64,000 nucleotides of DNA from Bacteroidota bacterium (GCA_016721435.1 JADKIC010000023.1:11686-75685), one strand, 5' to 3'; counted from the first letter of the stretch, positions 40,098-51,280 are shown. The notes: a model not told the origin generated them from the sequence alone. Numbers and translations: made by a program.

Positions 40098-40751
40098 ATG
40101 AAAACAGCTGTTCTTGGTACAGGCATGGTAGGTCAAGCCATCGCCACCAAACTCATCCAACTTGGACATGAAGTAAAAATGGGCTCACGGTCGGGCCATA
40201 ACGAAAAGGCAACTGCATGGATCAGCAACAATGGTCCGGCAGCATCCCAGGGCACCTTTGCGGAAGCCGCATCCTTTGGTGAAATAGTATTCAACTGCAC
40301 CAAAGGAGAAATAGCCTTGGAAGTGCTCAAGCAAGCCGGCAATGAAAACCTGAAAGGAAAGATCCTCATTGATATTTCAAATCCCCTCGATTTCAGCAAA
40401 GGCATGCCACCAACCTTGCTTATCGTCAATGATAACTCTCTGGGAGAAGAAATTCAAAAACTCTTGCCGGATACTCATGTCGTTAAAACACTAAACACCC
40501 TAACCGCGAACCTTATGGTCAATCCCCAATTGGTCAACAATGGTGATCATGATATTTTCCTGAGCGGAAACAGTACCGAAGCTAAAGAAAAAGTAAGCGC
40601 ATTGCTTCAGACATTTGGCTGGGGAGCAGACCATCTTATCGATCTTGGCGATATTTCTACAGCCCGTGGCACGGAGCAAATACTACCGGTTTGGGTCCGA
40701 CTCTATGCGGCAATGGGAACTCCGATGTTTCAATTTAAAATTGTGAAGTAA
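40098..40751 (+). CDS. NADPH-dependent F420 reductase-like oxidoreductase
   Basis: 217 residues with a Rossmann motif (TAVLGTGMVGQAIATKL), MGSRSGHNEKA (NADP ribose-phosphate site) and GKILIDISNPLDFSKGMPP, as in the NADP-oxidoreductase coenzyme-F420-dependent family. Bacteroidota do not usually make F420, so the partner is probably another electron carrier. 93 bases after the NmrA-like gene; that gap contains an ATCCGCGATAATCCG stretch like the dispersed repeat at 17.8 kb. Last gene of the set; an 11-bp inverted repeat follows. Intact. Confidence 0.82.
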   Translation: MKTAVLGTGMVGQAIATKLIQLGHEVKMGSRSGHNEKATAWISNNGPAASQGTFAEAASFGEIVFNCTKGEIALEVLKQAGNENLKGKILIDISNPLDFSKGMPPTLLIVNDNSLGEEIQKLLPDTHVVKTLNTLTANLMVNPQLVNNGDHDIFLSGNSTEAKEKVSALLQTFGWGADHLIDLGDISTARGTEQILPVWVRLYAAMGTPMFQFKIVK

Positions 40752-40760
40752 TGGAATAGT

Positions 40761-40815
40761 CTCCATCTCCATTCCGGTAGTGTTATTTCACAATCGAAAT
40801 CGGGTGGAGATGGAG
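40761..40815. repeat. Inverted repeat after the oxidoreductase cluster
   Basis: CTCCATCTCCA (40761-40771) and TGGAGATGGAG (40805-40815) are perfect 11-bp complements around a 33-base loop, shortly after the 40751 stop. There is no U-run, so a Rho-independent terminator is uncertain. Confidence 0.5.
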
Positions 40816-40881
40816 CTATCAAATTTCTTCCAGCCCTTCAATTAACAACAAGGAAATCCAATTCAATAAATTCGGTTGAGA

Positions 40882-41793
40882 TCAATCCACAACGAAATTA
40901 CTATTTAAGAAAATATTAAAGCCCTCTTCATATACCCCTAGTGTATATATAAGCCCATAAATATGTTCAATGGTTCTGTCTTTTGGATTAAATCCTTGGT
41001 TAGGAAATCCGGATGGGGGCTCCATTTCGGCATATTTATAGGATACCCAGGGGTAGGGTTTGTCAACCGCTGCATCAAAGATCTTAGCCAGAATAACTTC
41101 CTTTAGTGAAGCAGGCGAACTGTTAATCGTTGTCGGTTTAAGCTTAAATTCTATATAATTGATATCTGCACGTGTAATTGTGAACGGATCAATCGTAATA
41201 CCACCTACCGAGTATGCAGTAGTAGCTGGAAGAAACTTCGCATTGGTAAAACCACCACCCGCGAATCGAAAATACTTTGGACCTGTTCCCTTCTTCCATG
41301 TAATGGTGGTCACTTCCATATTTTGTGTGCCGCGGGTATAGCGTGTCGTGGCAGAAGAGTCACTGATGATCATCGAATAAAATCTGCCAATCTCTACTAC
41401 TTCACATGAAATCATATCTGAATTAAGTACCGGACTCGCGTTCAATGTTTGAAGACCCATTTTAAACGTCGACAATCGTGGTACAGACGAAGGGATATCC
41501 AACTTGAAATCATAGGTTTCACCTGTCTTTACTATTCCGGAGATGAGGGCATTTGTGGAGGTAGAACGTATTCCACCGGCCGATCCGCTTGTATATTCAA
41601 TTTTAACTTTATACGAATACCCACTCGCAAAAGCCAGTTTAGAGAGACCAATATAAGTTGACCAATTCAAGTTCCCATTAACAGGAATGGAACTAAAATT
41701 TTCATTAGCCAGAGCTACATAGACTTTGCTTATAGCTGCATTCATTTGACGTGATGCAATGCTCAACAGCATCAGGATAAGGATACGTTTCAT
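40882..41793 (-). CDS. Small secreted protein, paralogue of 42287-43219
   Basis: 303 residues, function unknown. Signal peptide (MKRILILMLLSIASRQMNA), then beta-rich sequence. Shares order and wording with the next gene: KVYVALANENFSSIPVNGNL / WSTYIGLSKLAFASGYSYKV, VEIGRFYSMIISDSSATTR, VILAKIFDAAVDKPYPWVSY and a final GFNIFLNSNFVVD. The charged-poor, strand-rich pattern suggests an exported beta-sandwich or pilus-like protein; no sorting domain or lipobox seen. A TACTTTTG -7 box lies about 54 bases upstream (41847-41854). Intact. Confidence 0.7.
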   Translation of the reverse strand: MKRILILMLLSIASRQMNAAISKVYVALANENFSSIPVNGNLNWSTYIGLSKLAFASGYSYKVKIEYTSGSAGGIRSTSTNALISGIVKTGETYDFKLDIPSSVPRLSTFKMGLQTLNASPVLNSDMISCEVVEIGRFYSMIISDSSATTRYTRGTQNMEVTTITWKKGTGPKYFRFAGGGFTNAKFLPATTAYSVGGITIDPFTITRADINYIEFKLKPTTINSSPASLKEVILAKIFDAAVDKPYPWVSYKYAEMEPPSGFPNQGFNPKDRTIEHIYGLIYTLGVYEEGFNIFLNSNFVVD

Positions 41794-42286
41794 ATTGATT
41801 TAGGGGAAGAAGTTCATAAACACAATTTTATTTGAATTACTATCAGCAAAAGTAGACTTCGGTCCTCCGGAAAAAATACCCGAAAACGGTGGTATCATTC
41901 AAAAAGTCTGATTGCAATAATTTAGAATATATTTAGTAATCAGGTTCTTGAAGGTGATGATAAACATTCATCTTCTCCTCCATAAAAACATTGGATTCAC
42001 TGCTAAATTTTCTTAGATATTGTCACACATTTTTAAAAATAACATATTCCATCTGCACCACAATTTGCCAACTTGCTCTAAATCCCCTTCGAAAGATAAA
42101 TGTTCAATTCATCACCTAATTCGGGGAGATGCCATTATGTTCAAATTAAAAAGTACCCACCATCACAAATAGCAAACTTCCTGCGTACTAATTTAAGTTT
42201 TCAAAATCGATTACAACTTATACTAATAAATTTCATGGAGTCCTGCTAAATGTACAAACGATTCCATCGGCACTCCTTTTAGAAAC
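41794..42286. other. Intergenic region between the two secreted paralogues
   Basis: Contains the TACTTTTG -7 candidate at 41847-41854 (minus strand). Otherwise AT-rich with no coding signal, tRNA or structured RNA recognised in 493 bases. Confidence 0.5.
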
Positions 42287-43219
42287 TTAATCTACCATAT
42301 ATCTTCCGTCAAGGAAAATATTATAACCAACAGAGTACTGGTCCAACACCTGCCATTTCCCGGGTAAGATTTCGAAATTAACAGTTGAACTGGTCAAGGG
42401 CCCTGATCCTCCTGTATTGGTTACCGGTGGTGGAGTTTGTCCGCTGGGAGGTATCATCAACGCATATTTATAGGAAACCCATGGATAAGCTTTGTCAGCG
42501 GCCACATCAAATACTCGCGACAACAGTACATCCTTGATGGCACCAGATGTGGAATTTATGGAAGTTGCTGAAAATTCAATACTAAAATTTGTTGAATTTA
42601 TATCAGTCAGGCTTGCAGGATTCACGGTTATTCCACTGGAAATATATGAATTGCCTGAGCTACTGAATTTGACATTGGTCAATGAAGAACCACTAAATTT
42701 CATTGACTTCTTCCCTGTCAAATTTTTAAATACAATGGTAGACATGCCGGGAGACTTTGTTGCAAGACTTCGTGTAGTATTAGATGTATCGCGCAGAATT
42801 AATGAATAAAATTTGCCAATTTCAACAATCTCGCAGGGAATCAAATTAGCAGTTAGAAGCGGATTCAGAGATTCTAAACCTATATTAAATGTAGCAAGTC
42901 TGGTGGCAGTAGGTGATATAGCCAAATTAAATTGATAGGTTGTTCCCGACTTCACCAACCCGGAAATGGTAGCTTGCGTTGAACTGGATTTAAATGTACC
43001 GAGCGACCCACTTGAAAATTCAATCTTTACTACATAAGTATAACCCTTAGCAAAGGCAAGTTTTGAAGAACCAAGATACGTTGACCAGGTTAAATTTCCC
43101 TGTATCGGAACTGTGGACAAAGTTTCGTTTGAGAGTGCTACAAATACACGACTGACGGCTGAGTTTGATGCATAGGATGATAATAGGAACAGCATTATCA
43201 CGAAGAGCAATTTTTTCAT
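42287..43219 (-). CDS. Small secreted protein, paralogue of 40882-41793
   Basis: 310 residues, function unknown. Signal peptide (MKKLLFVIMLFLLSSYASNS), then VFVALSNETLSTVPIQGNLT, VEIGKFYSLILRDTSNTTR, VLLSRVFDVAADKAYPWVSY and a terminal GYNIFLDGRYMVD. These blocks line up one to one with the neighbour at 40882, so the pair arose by duplication, but overall similarity is moderate, which argues for an old event. It has a Pro/Thr/Gly insert (GQTPPPVTNTGGSGPLTSST) near the C-terminus that the neighbour lacks. Intact. Confidence 0.7.
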   Translation of the reverse strand: MKKLLFVIMLFLLSSYASNSAVSRVFVALSNETLSTVPIQGNLTWSTYLGSSKLAFAKGYTYVVKIEFSSGSLGTFKSSSTQATISGLVKSGTTYQFNLAISPTATRLATFNIGLESLNPLLTANLIPCEIVEIGKFYSLILRDTSNTTRSLATKSPGMSTIVFKNLTGKKSMKFSGSSLTNVKFSSSGNSYISSGITVNPASLTDINSTNFSIEFSATSINSTSGAIKDVLLSRVFDVAADKAYPWVSYKYALMIPPSGQTPPPVTNTGGSGPLTSSTVNFEILPGKWQVLDQYSVGYNIFLDGRYMVD

Positions 43220-43326
43220 GGGAATATTAGATGTTAGTTATATCGATTTTAGGTAAATTAAAGAGTACCAAAAATACCCAACATCACTTCTTCACCAATC
43301 ACCTAATTCGGTGAAAAACTATCAGA

Positions 43327-43354
43327 CAAAAAGAAAGCCCCGTTTCCGGGAGCT
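43327..43354 (-). terminator. Candidate intrinsic terminator
   Basis: On the minus strand, CTCCCGGAAACGGGGCTTTC followed by TTTTTG: a short GC stem with a GAAA tetraloop and a U-rich tail. It would end transcripts coming from the 43.7-46.2 kb gene or from a small RNA in the spacer. Confidence 0.45.
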
Positions 43355-43574
43355 CTCTAACCTAACCAATCAACAACCCTATTGATTGAAAACTATCTGA
43401 GATAAGAACGTATAATACATCGCGTGAGCGACATGACAAAGATGGAAGTGACCCATGAAACCTAAGTGAAGAGACTATGAGGCAGAGATGAATGACAAAA
43501 TTTTGACAAAAATAATCTTGCGTTTGCACAATAAATCAGAGCACTTGTAAAAGGAACGTTTCGCTGGGGGGAAT

Positions 43575-43643
43575 GTCTCGTCATCCTTAATTCATCTCGT
43601 CTTTGCTACTTCTCGTCTGTGAGGAGATGAGTAATGACGAGAC
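43575..43643. repeat. Inverted repeat GTCTCGTCAT ... ATGACGAGAC
   Basis: Perfect 10-bp arms at 43575-43584 and 43634-43643, with further CTCGTC copies between and a third TGACGAGAC just after. Looks like a small REP- or MITE-like relic. Confidence 0.55.
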
Positions 43644-43731
43644 CATTTAATTCTGACGAGACTGGCTGGCGTCAAGAATTTTACAATATTCCCGGAAACT
43701 TCAGTAGTAATGAATTACTCCACCAACACCA

Positions 43732-46193
43732 TCAATTTTTTACAATCTTCCTGGTTTCAGCATAACCATCATCTCCTATAAAACGCACCATATAAAGTCC
43801 GGAGGTAAATGACTTGAGACTAATACTAAGAAGCGGGATCGTGGAGGAGCAGATCTCCGTATGCAATATACGACCACTGATATCCGTAAGTTCCACTGTA
43901 CCATTGCCGGAAGAAGTGCCCCATTCTACGAAAAGGAGATCAGCAGCAGGGTTCGGATAAACGTTCCATGCTTCAGAACTAAAATTTCCCGCTCTGCAAT
44001 TAACGGTAACGATTTTTGCAGGAGAAAGTGCAGTGCAGCCTGTGGTTCCCGTCGTCACAACAGTATAACTTCCGGGTACCTTGGCAGTAAAATTAATAGC
44101 ATTTGCACCGGGAATATCAATTCCATTTTTTCTCCATTGATACGCCGTTGTATTGGTAACAGGCCCAATAAGAATAACACTATCACCGACACAAAAGGAA
44201 AGTGAACTTTCAGCATTAATCTCGGCCCTGTAAACGATCACCTTTGCATTTAGAGATGTTTTGGTGCAACCATTTGCATCTGTTACCTGCACTTTATAAG
44301 TACCTGCTAAACCGGTGGTGTAGCCGCTATCAACTACGCCCGAAAGAGGAATATTATTCCGCAACCATTGGTAGCTGACTGCTGTCGGTGCATTCACTTG
44401 AAGCTGAAGAGCGGAACCTTTGCAAATAATATTACTTCCGACAAGATTCAATTGGGCTTTGGGTATAGGCCAAACCGTTATAGGAATAACGTTATCGGAC
44501 CGACGCACACAACCGTCTACATCCGCAACAAGTGCATTATAGATACCACTTTTAACAGGTAAAATATTTGCACCAATCAAATCCCCGTTGATAATACCAT
44601 TTCTCTCCCATAAAATGGTGTTGGATGCTTTATCATTCACACAAATGATTTCGGCACCTTGCGAATTTTTACAAAATGATAGCGGTCCATTACTGGATAA
44701 GGTAGATTTAGGGGCATATATGCCTACAGGATTGCCTTCCTGAATACTGAACAGGGCAGGATTAGTTGTGCGAAGCCGAAGGCGATAATCAGGTCCGTTA
44801 GGAAGATTTAAAGGAATATCACAGTAGACAGAGTCTTTTGCCAATGTAGTTTGTTTGGTACCAATAACGATTGGATTTGTAAAATCACCAACCGAATCTG
44901 AAATCTCAACATTTACACTATTGCCGGCTAAAAACGTTGTATTCATGAGGGAAAAGCCAACATTAAATCCATTCACACCTGAGCACGGCTTTTTTGCTCC
45001 GATATCGTTTTCATTCCATTTATCTACCCCAAACTCGCCATTTGTCCATACAGAGTTGGTGAAGCCGAGTACAGGACTAAGAAACTTTGTTCTGAACTTG
45101 GCCAGAAAAAGGGATTCATAATTCTGATAATCCCTCCACACAATGAAAGGGTATAATTTTAAATATGAATACGCGGCTCCATCATAACCACGGAAGGAAA
45201 CATGTACCGAACCTGACTCATCAATTGCAATGTTTCCGCGACTACCGCTGGGCTCTACATCATTGATATTTTGTGTTTCAAGGACTGCACCATTAGCTGC
45301 TGACAACCTCTTCAAAGCTACTGTCCCAGACAATCCGCTCAGTGCAGGATAATTTTCAATTACCCACATATCCGAACTTCGCTTACTGATACCGGTTCCT
45401 TTGACATTAGCATTTTGATACGTAACTGCTCCATTCTGTACTTTAAATGTACCCTGATTACCGGTTCCAAAAATCACTCCTCCACTACCGGCTTCAAGAT
45501 CGTTATACGATGGGAGTGTCCAGGTGGATTTAAATGCACCCGTTAAAGCTGACAAACGTTCTACGGATGTTCCATTGCCCACATAGACATCTGAACCACC
45601 CACGGAGAGGAAACTTCCTCCCTTGCTAACATTTCTCCAGGACAATATGCCATCGGGACTGTACTTCCAGGTAGTGTCTCCATTGCTGAAATAAGTATTT
45701 CCGGGTTCATCAGCAGAATGAACAACAGGTTTATATGTAGGAATCACCTGATACCAATCCAGATTCCCAAGTGTGGAAAAACGAAAGATCACCACATAAC
45801 CGGAAGTATCGGGACCACCTATCCAAACCGAATTTACACTGAGCTGAGGGCCATTCAAGGCCCCTTGAGGAATATAGATGGAAGTATAAATATTCCCATT
45901 GTTGTCATTAAATGGCCTGGAAAAATCTATATTAATAATCCCGAATGTACTGGCCACTACCGACCATCTTGGCGCCGAGAGCGAATCATAGCTGGTAAGA
46001 AAACCGACGGTATTACATACCAGACAGGGGAAATAACTGCCGGCCACATTAACATTACGGTTTGCATCGGTGGAAATCCCGGTAGCAAAATGACCGCGCT
46101 GGCTGAACTGAACCAAACGATACCAGTCAAAATTTCCGGCCCGTAAAACAAAGAGAAGAACAGGCACAAGAGGAAAATGGATAGCTTTTTCAT
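43732..46193 (-). CDS. Secreted protein with Ig-like domains and T9SS sorting domain (one frameshift)
   Basis: About 820 residues. The signal peptide (MKKLSIFLLCLFFSLFYG, ATG 46193) is in a different frame from the body, joined by a shift at about 46140; the body's apparent start at 46227 is therefore not real. N-terminal half: propeller-like repeats (DWYRLVQFSQRGHFATGIST ... NVNVAGSYF, DSSG-type strands). C-terminal half: several Ig-like/PKD-like repeats of the 'C.G....L...YQWxxNG' kind (SALQLQVNAPTAVSYQWLRN; DSVILIGPVTNTTAYQWRKN). End: T9SS sorting domain (WNVYPNPAADLLFVEWG ... LYMVRFIGDDGYAETRKIVKN). Surface-exposed or released; ligand unknown. A TATCTTTG -7 box is at 46213-46220. Confidence 0.8.
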
Positions 46194-46212
46194 TACATTT
46201 TTTTACGTGATG

Positions 46213-46220
46213 CAAAGATA
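46213..46220 (-). promoter_or_regulatory. -7 promoter element (TATCTTTG)
   Basis: CAAAGATA on the plus strand is a perfect TAnnTTTG on the minus strand, 19 bases before the ATG at 46193. Its position supports that start over 46227. Confidence 0.5.
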
Positions 46221-46531
46221 CCGTCAATTGAGGCAGTACTGCATAATTTATATATGCAATATAGCTGATTTAACCCTACAAATAACGTTGTTCACCAAAT
46301 AAATTTTGGAATTATCAGATCTACCCTGTTTATAATTAACTTAACTCGAAATCCTGATTTAGTTTAATTTTAAGCATTGAATAGGACCTCGCTGAAACGA
46401 ATCTAAATTTGTTGCGTAAAACATTCAATATTAATTAATTTACATCCTCAAAATCAACCAGTCACTCCAAAATTTTACAACGGGGACTACCGAAAGAAGA
46501 ACCTCATCTCCCCCTGATAAAACCCCCTACT
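46221..46531. other. Divergent intergenic region before pyc
   Basis: AT-rich. TAAATTTG at 46404-46411 is a possible plus-strand -7 box 120 bases before pyc. No gene or RNA recognised. Confidence 0.4.
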
Positions 46532-49500
46532 ATGCGCCGAATACATAAACTTCTTGTTGCTAATCGCGGAGAAATTGCGATACGGGCCCTTCGTGCTGCA
46601 GCAGAACTGGGCATACGAACAGTAGCTGTTTACACCTACGAAGACCGCTATTCGTTGCACCGTTACAAAGCAGATGAATCCTATCAAATCGGAAAAGACA
46701 ATGAACCTTTAAAACCATATCTGGACATAGAAGAAATCATCTGTACCGCAAAAGAAAACGGTGTTGATGCCATTCATCCGGGCTACGGATTTCTTTCTGA
46801 AAATGTCGGCTTTGCCAGACGCTGCAGAGAGGAGGGGATTATTTTCATTGGACCATCACCCGAAGCTATGGAACAACTGGGAGATAAGGTCGCCAGTAAA
46901 AAGGTGGCCAGAGCTGCAGGTGTTCCGGTAATTGAAGACAATACAACAGTACTCTCTTCGTCGGCCATTGCCTTGCAGGAAGCCAAGCGGATAGGCTTCC
47001 CCGTTATATTCAAGGCTAGCGCCGGTGGTGGAGGCAGAGGCATGCGAATTATCCGCGCAGAGGAAGAATTGGAAAAAGCGTTTAACGAAGCGCGTCGGGA
47101 GGCGGGAAATGCTTTTGGTGATGACACTATTTTTATTGAGAAATTTATTGATGACCCCAAACATATAGAAGTCCAACTGCTGGGAGATCATCATGGCAAC
47201 CTCGTGCATCTTTTTGAAAGAGATTGCTCCGTCCAGCGTCGCTTTCAAAAGGTAGTGGAAGTAGCACCCGCACCCAGTTTACGTCAGGATACAAAAGATA
47301 ATCTCTACAGCTATGCACTTAAAATTGCAAGAGCAGTAAAATATGATAATGCCGGAACAGTAGAATTCTTACTCGACCATGAGGAGAATATCTATTTCAT
47401 AGAAGTAAATCCCAGAATTCAGGTGGAGCATACCGTGACGGAGCAGGTGACACGAATTGATATTGTTCGTTCACAAATTCTGATTGCAGATGGCGATCCT
47501 CTGTCATCGCCAATGATTAATATCGTCAGGCAGGAAGATGTGCAATGCAGGGGTTATGCCATACAATGCCGGATCACGACCGAAGATCCCGAGAATGATT
47601 TTAAACCGGATTATGGCACATTGATCGCCTATCGAAATGCAGGCGGTTATGGTATTCGGATAGATGAAGGTTCATCCTACCAGGGTGTAAAAATCTCTCC
47701 GTTCTTCGATTCCATGCTGGTAAAAGTAACTGCACAAGGGCGCACACTCGCAGGAGCCAGCAGAAGAATGTACCGTACCTTAATGGAATTCAGAATACGT
47801 GGAGTGAAAACCAATATTCCCTTTTTAGAAAATGTAATCAACCATCCCATCTTCCAGAATGGAATGGCGACGGTGAAGTTCATTGATAAATATCCTGAAC
47901 TGTTTGCCTTCAGAAAAAAACAAGACAGCGGCACACGAGTTCTTCGGTATATCGCGCACGTTATAGTGAACGGCAATCCCGATGTCAGCCGTATTGACCA
48001 ACACCGGACACTTGATGCTCCACGCATACCTTCTACCAGGATACAGGGAACACCACCACCGGGAACACGTCAACTGCTTCTTGAGCAAGGACCGGAAAAA
48101 TTGGCTGAATGGCTCAAGCAGGAGAAGAAAGTTAAATTTACAGATACGACCTATCGTGACGCGCATCAATCTCTGTTGGCTACGCGCGTACGGACAATGG
48201 ACTTTCTCAAAGTTGCCCACAACTATGCCTTACATCATCCACAAACTTTCAGCATGGAAGTATGGGGTGGTGCCACCTTTGATGTTGCCTTACGTTTTCT
48301 GCATGAATGTCCGTGGAAAAGACTTCAATTGTTGCGTGAAGCCATACCGAATATCTGTCTGCAAATGCTCATTCGCGGCAATAATGCTATCGGCTATGCC
48401 GCCTATCCGGATAATCTGGTCGAACGATTTATCGAAGAAAGTTCTAAGAACGGAATTGATATTTTCAGGATTTTCGATTCGCTGAACTGGACAAAATCAA
48501 TGGAAGTCAGTATCAGAGCCGTTCGGGAAAGAACAGGTGGAATCGCGGAAGCGTGTATCAGCTATACAGGAGATATTCTCGATCCGAAAAAATCAAAATA
48601 CAATTTAAACTACTATTTGGATTTAGCCAGAGAGTTGGAAGATAAAGGTGCGCATATCCTTGGCATCAAAGATATGGCAGGTCTTGTAAAGCCCTATGCT
48701 GCGGAACTTCTCATCACTGAACTCAAGAAGGTCATCAATATCCCCATTCACTTTCATACACATGATACTTCATCGGTTCAATCATCCTCCTATTTAAAAG
48801 CCATTGAAGCCGGAGTAGATGTGATTGATGTAGCACTTGCTTCCATGAGTGGACTTACCTCGCAGCCCAACTTTAACAGCATGGTGGAAGTACTGCGTAA
48901 CACGCCTCATGCAGTTGATTTTGACATCAAACATCTCAATGAACACAGTAACTATTGGGAAACCATTCGTGAATGGTATTATCCTTTTGAGAGTGGATTG
49001 ATGGCCGGCACAGCTGAAGTGTACGATCATGAAATACCAGGTGGGCAATACTCTAATCTTCGCCCACAGGCGATTTCGCTCGGACTCGGAGATAAGATGA
49101 CAGAAATCAAGCAGGCCTATGCAGATGTCAATCAGCTTTTCGGTGATATTGTAAAGGTGACACCCAGCTCAAAGGTGGTGGGAGATATGGCCCTGTATAT
49201 GGTCAGCAATAATTTGAGTCCGGCGGATGTGATGCAACGTGGCGACACATTGAGCTTTCCTGAAAGTGTAAAAAGCTTCTTTAAAGGTGACCTCGGACAA
49301 CCTCCCGGAGGCTTTCCCGCAGTACTTCAACGCATTATATTAAAAGATGATGTCCCCTATACCGACTTACCCAATGCGCACCTGGAACCGGTGCATTTTG
49401 AAAAAGCATTTCAGGATTTTAAAATTCGGTTTGGCGCCTCCGTTAGTTTCACTGATTTCCTTTCGTGGAAGTTCTATCCGAAAGTATTTGAAGAATACTT

Positions 49501-49968
49501 TATTTTCAGAAAGGAATTTGGCGATGTCAGTAATCTTCCTACACCGGCCTTCTTTTACGGAATGAAAAACAATCAGGAAATTCTGGTTGAAATAGGCAAA
49601 GGAAAAAATATTCTTATACGGCTGCTCTATGTAGGTGATGCTGATGAAAACGGACATCGTACCGTATACTTCCGGTTAAACGGCCAAACCAGAGCGATTG
49701 ATGTGCAGGATAAAAAGCACTTGTATTGAAAGTACATCATACGAAGGCTTCAGGCGAAAAACAAATCGGAACTCCATTACAAGGGTTGTTGAGTAAAATT
49801 TTCATTGCCCCCGGACAAGAGGTAAAGAAAAATGCACCCTTGTTTACTATCGAAGCTATGAAAATGGAAACCACTATTACTGCAACCAGGGATCTAAAAA
49901 TTCGTCACATCTCCCTGAAAGAAGGAACGCTGGAGGAGTCAGAAGATTTGGTCGTAGAAGTAGAATAG
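46532..49968 (+). CDS. pyc: Pyruvate carboxylase (biotin domain in a second frame)
   Basis: ATP- and biotin-dependent conversion of pyruvate to oxaloacetate. About 1145 residues across two frames, normal for the single-chain enzyme. Biotin carboxylase: LVANRGEIAIRALRAAAELG at the start, ATP-grasp loop KASAGGGGRGM, FIEVNPRIQVEHTVTEQ. Carboxyltransferase: FTDTTYRDAHQSLLATRVRT (metal site) and PIHFHTHDTSS. The frame ends at 49729 just before the biotin carrier; the continuation (KVHHTKASGEKQIGTPLQGL ... IEAMKMETT, biotinylated lysine in AMKM) begins one base off, with a TTG at 49726 overlapping the TGA. This is more likely one lost or gained base in an otherwise single-chain gene than a true two-subunit enzyme. 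Confidence 0.95.
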
Positions 49969-50446
49969 TTGTTACATCTAACTTGTAGTGACCAAAATGG
50001 AATTGATGAGTTGTTGAATTGATGAATTGATGAATGTTTTTTAGTGAAGGAGGGGTTAAAATTATGGTAATGGACCAAAATGGATTTGAAAATTTGATTT
50101 GAAAATTTAATGATTTGATCGCGAAGCCTTGCGATGTTTTTAAGTGCATAGGTATTATTATTACAGAAGAATCCTCCGTGCAACTCCATGTGCTCTCGTG
50201 CCTCTGTGGTTAGAGATAACAAATCTTTTAAGACTAGAAACTTTACTCACATGAAATTTCTAATAATATTTTTCGGTAATCTTACTTTTTTCAAACGAAT
50301 AGTAACTTCAAAGGTGTCTCGCAAAGGTCGCAGAGCCGCAGAGTACTTTTGGGGAGGCGCTGATAACTTTTTTATAATGTTTCATTTCCCCTCACCTCAA
50401 ATGGCAAGCAGCCAGAAGCGAGCGGAGCAGTCCGGAAGCAAAATGT
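49969..50446. other. Intergenic region with short repeats
   Basis: No gene seen. GACCAAAATGGA occurs twice (49990-50001 and 50073-50084), GAATTGATGA is repeated near 50010-50035, and 50320-50345 holds a TCGCAAAGGTCGCAGAGCCG stretch of the CGCAAAG/CGCAGAG type often dispersed in environmental bacterial genomes. Confidence 0.4.
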
Positions 50447-51280
50447 TTATTCGTACTCAGAATGTCCGACAAGAAAATATTTATTGTTGTTCAACATATA
50501 ACCAACTTCCATCTTTTGAATTTTCAACTGCCCTACTTTACCATCGTTCCAGTTCAGGTTCAGGTATTCCACACCATTGATTAGTTCCACTGCCCAGTAA
50601 CCAGCATCGTCCGATTTCATCACAGAGCTGAAGTTAGAATAGGAATCATTGCTCATATATGTAGTGAAGTTCTTATAGTAAAAACGACCATCCTCATATA
50701 AATAATAGGCCCACTTTTCCGACAAACCATTTCCGGAATACATGTGCAGGAACTTTTTATTCGCATATTTGCTGGAAATTTTTCCTTTAGCAGGTTTAGC
50801 TGCCGATGATGTTTCATTAACAGCAGGTTGTTCATCTACAGGATTTGTTTGAATAGCATTGGAATTAGATTCAGTAGTAGTCTGTTTTTTCTCTATTCCT
50901 GCAATGACTTCATCCACATTGGCATCTGTTCTGGTAAAATAGGCCATGTTAAGGTTATCGTCTGTAATCAGCAAATTCCCTCCTTCGTCTAAGGCCGCAT
51001 AACTTGCCGTTTTATCTTCGCCCTCTGCCAAAATCAAAGTAAGCACATCGTCCTGAAATGCGCCGGTGATTTTCTTTGCTTCTGTTTCGTTCGCGAAATA
51101 CCCGATGAATCCTGCACCCCTTTTCTTCAAAATCAGGGCGGTCTTCGCTTCTTCTATAATATATACTGCTTCATAGGTAAAGGAAGGCGACTGTGCAATT
51201 GATGGTTGGGAGAAAAGAAGGAAGATCATTCCAATAATTAAATACAATTGGGGGCGCATGGCAGACGGGATGAATTTCAT
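50447..51280 (-). CDS. Secreted protein of unknown function
   Basis: 277 residues, intact. Signal peptide (RPQLYLIIGMIFLLFSQPSIAQ); ATG at 51280 is followed by a second Met before RPQ (about 51259), which could also be the start. The N-terminal domain (SFTYEAVYIIEEAKTALILK, TLILAEGEDKTASYAALDEG) is followed by a low-complexity linker (TTTESNSNAIQTNPVDEQPA) and a C-terminal domain (KKFLHMYSGNGLSEKWAYYL, DAGYWAVELINGVEYLNLNW) like the small beta-rich stress or lipocalin-like domains of Bacteroidota. Not recognised further. Transcribed toward pyc, downstream of the MtfA-like gene. Confidence 0.6.
   Translation of the reverse strand: MKFIPSAMRPQLYLIIGMIFLLFSQPSIAQSPSFTYEAVYIIEEAKTALILKKRGAGFIGYFANETEAKKITGAFQDDVLTLILAEGEDKTASYAALDEGGNLLITDDNLNMAYFTRTDANVDEVIAGIEKKQTTTESNSNAIQTNPVDEQPAVNETSSAAKPAKGKISSKYANKKFLHMYSGNGLSEKWAYYLYEDGRFYYKNFTTYMSNDSYSNFSSVMKSDDAGYWAVELINGVEYLNLNWNDGKVGQLKIQKMEVGYMLNNNKYFLVGHSEYE

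Larger units (their letters stand above)
43220..43731. other. Non-coding region with terminator and repeats
   Basis: No protein gene. Holds a candidate minus-strand terminator (43327-43354) and an inverted repeat (43575-43643). The conserved-looking stretch 43355-43440 just before the terminator could belong to a small RNA, but no family was recognised. Confidence 0.4.

Noticed and set aside
46194..46227. Start of the 43.7-46.2 kb gene at 46227
   Set aside because: The in-frame N-terminus is not a signal peptide; one in the neighbouring frame from 46193 is, with a -7 box just upstream.
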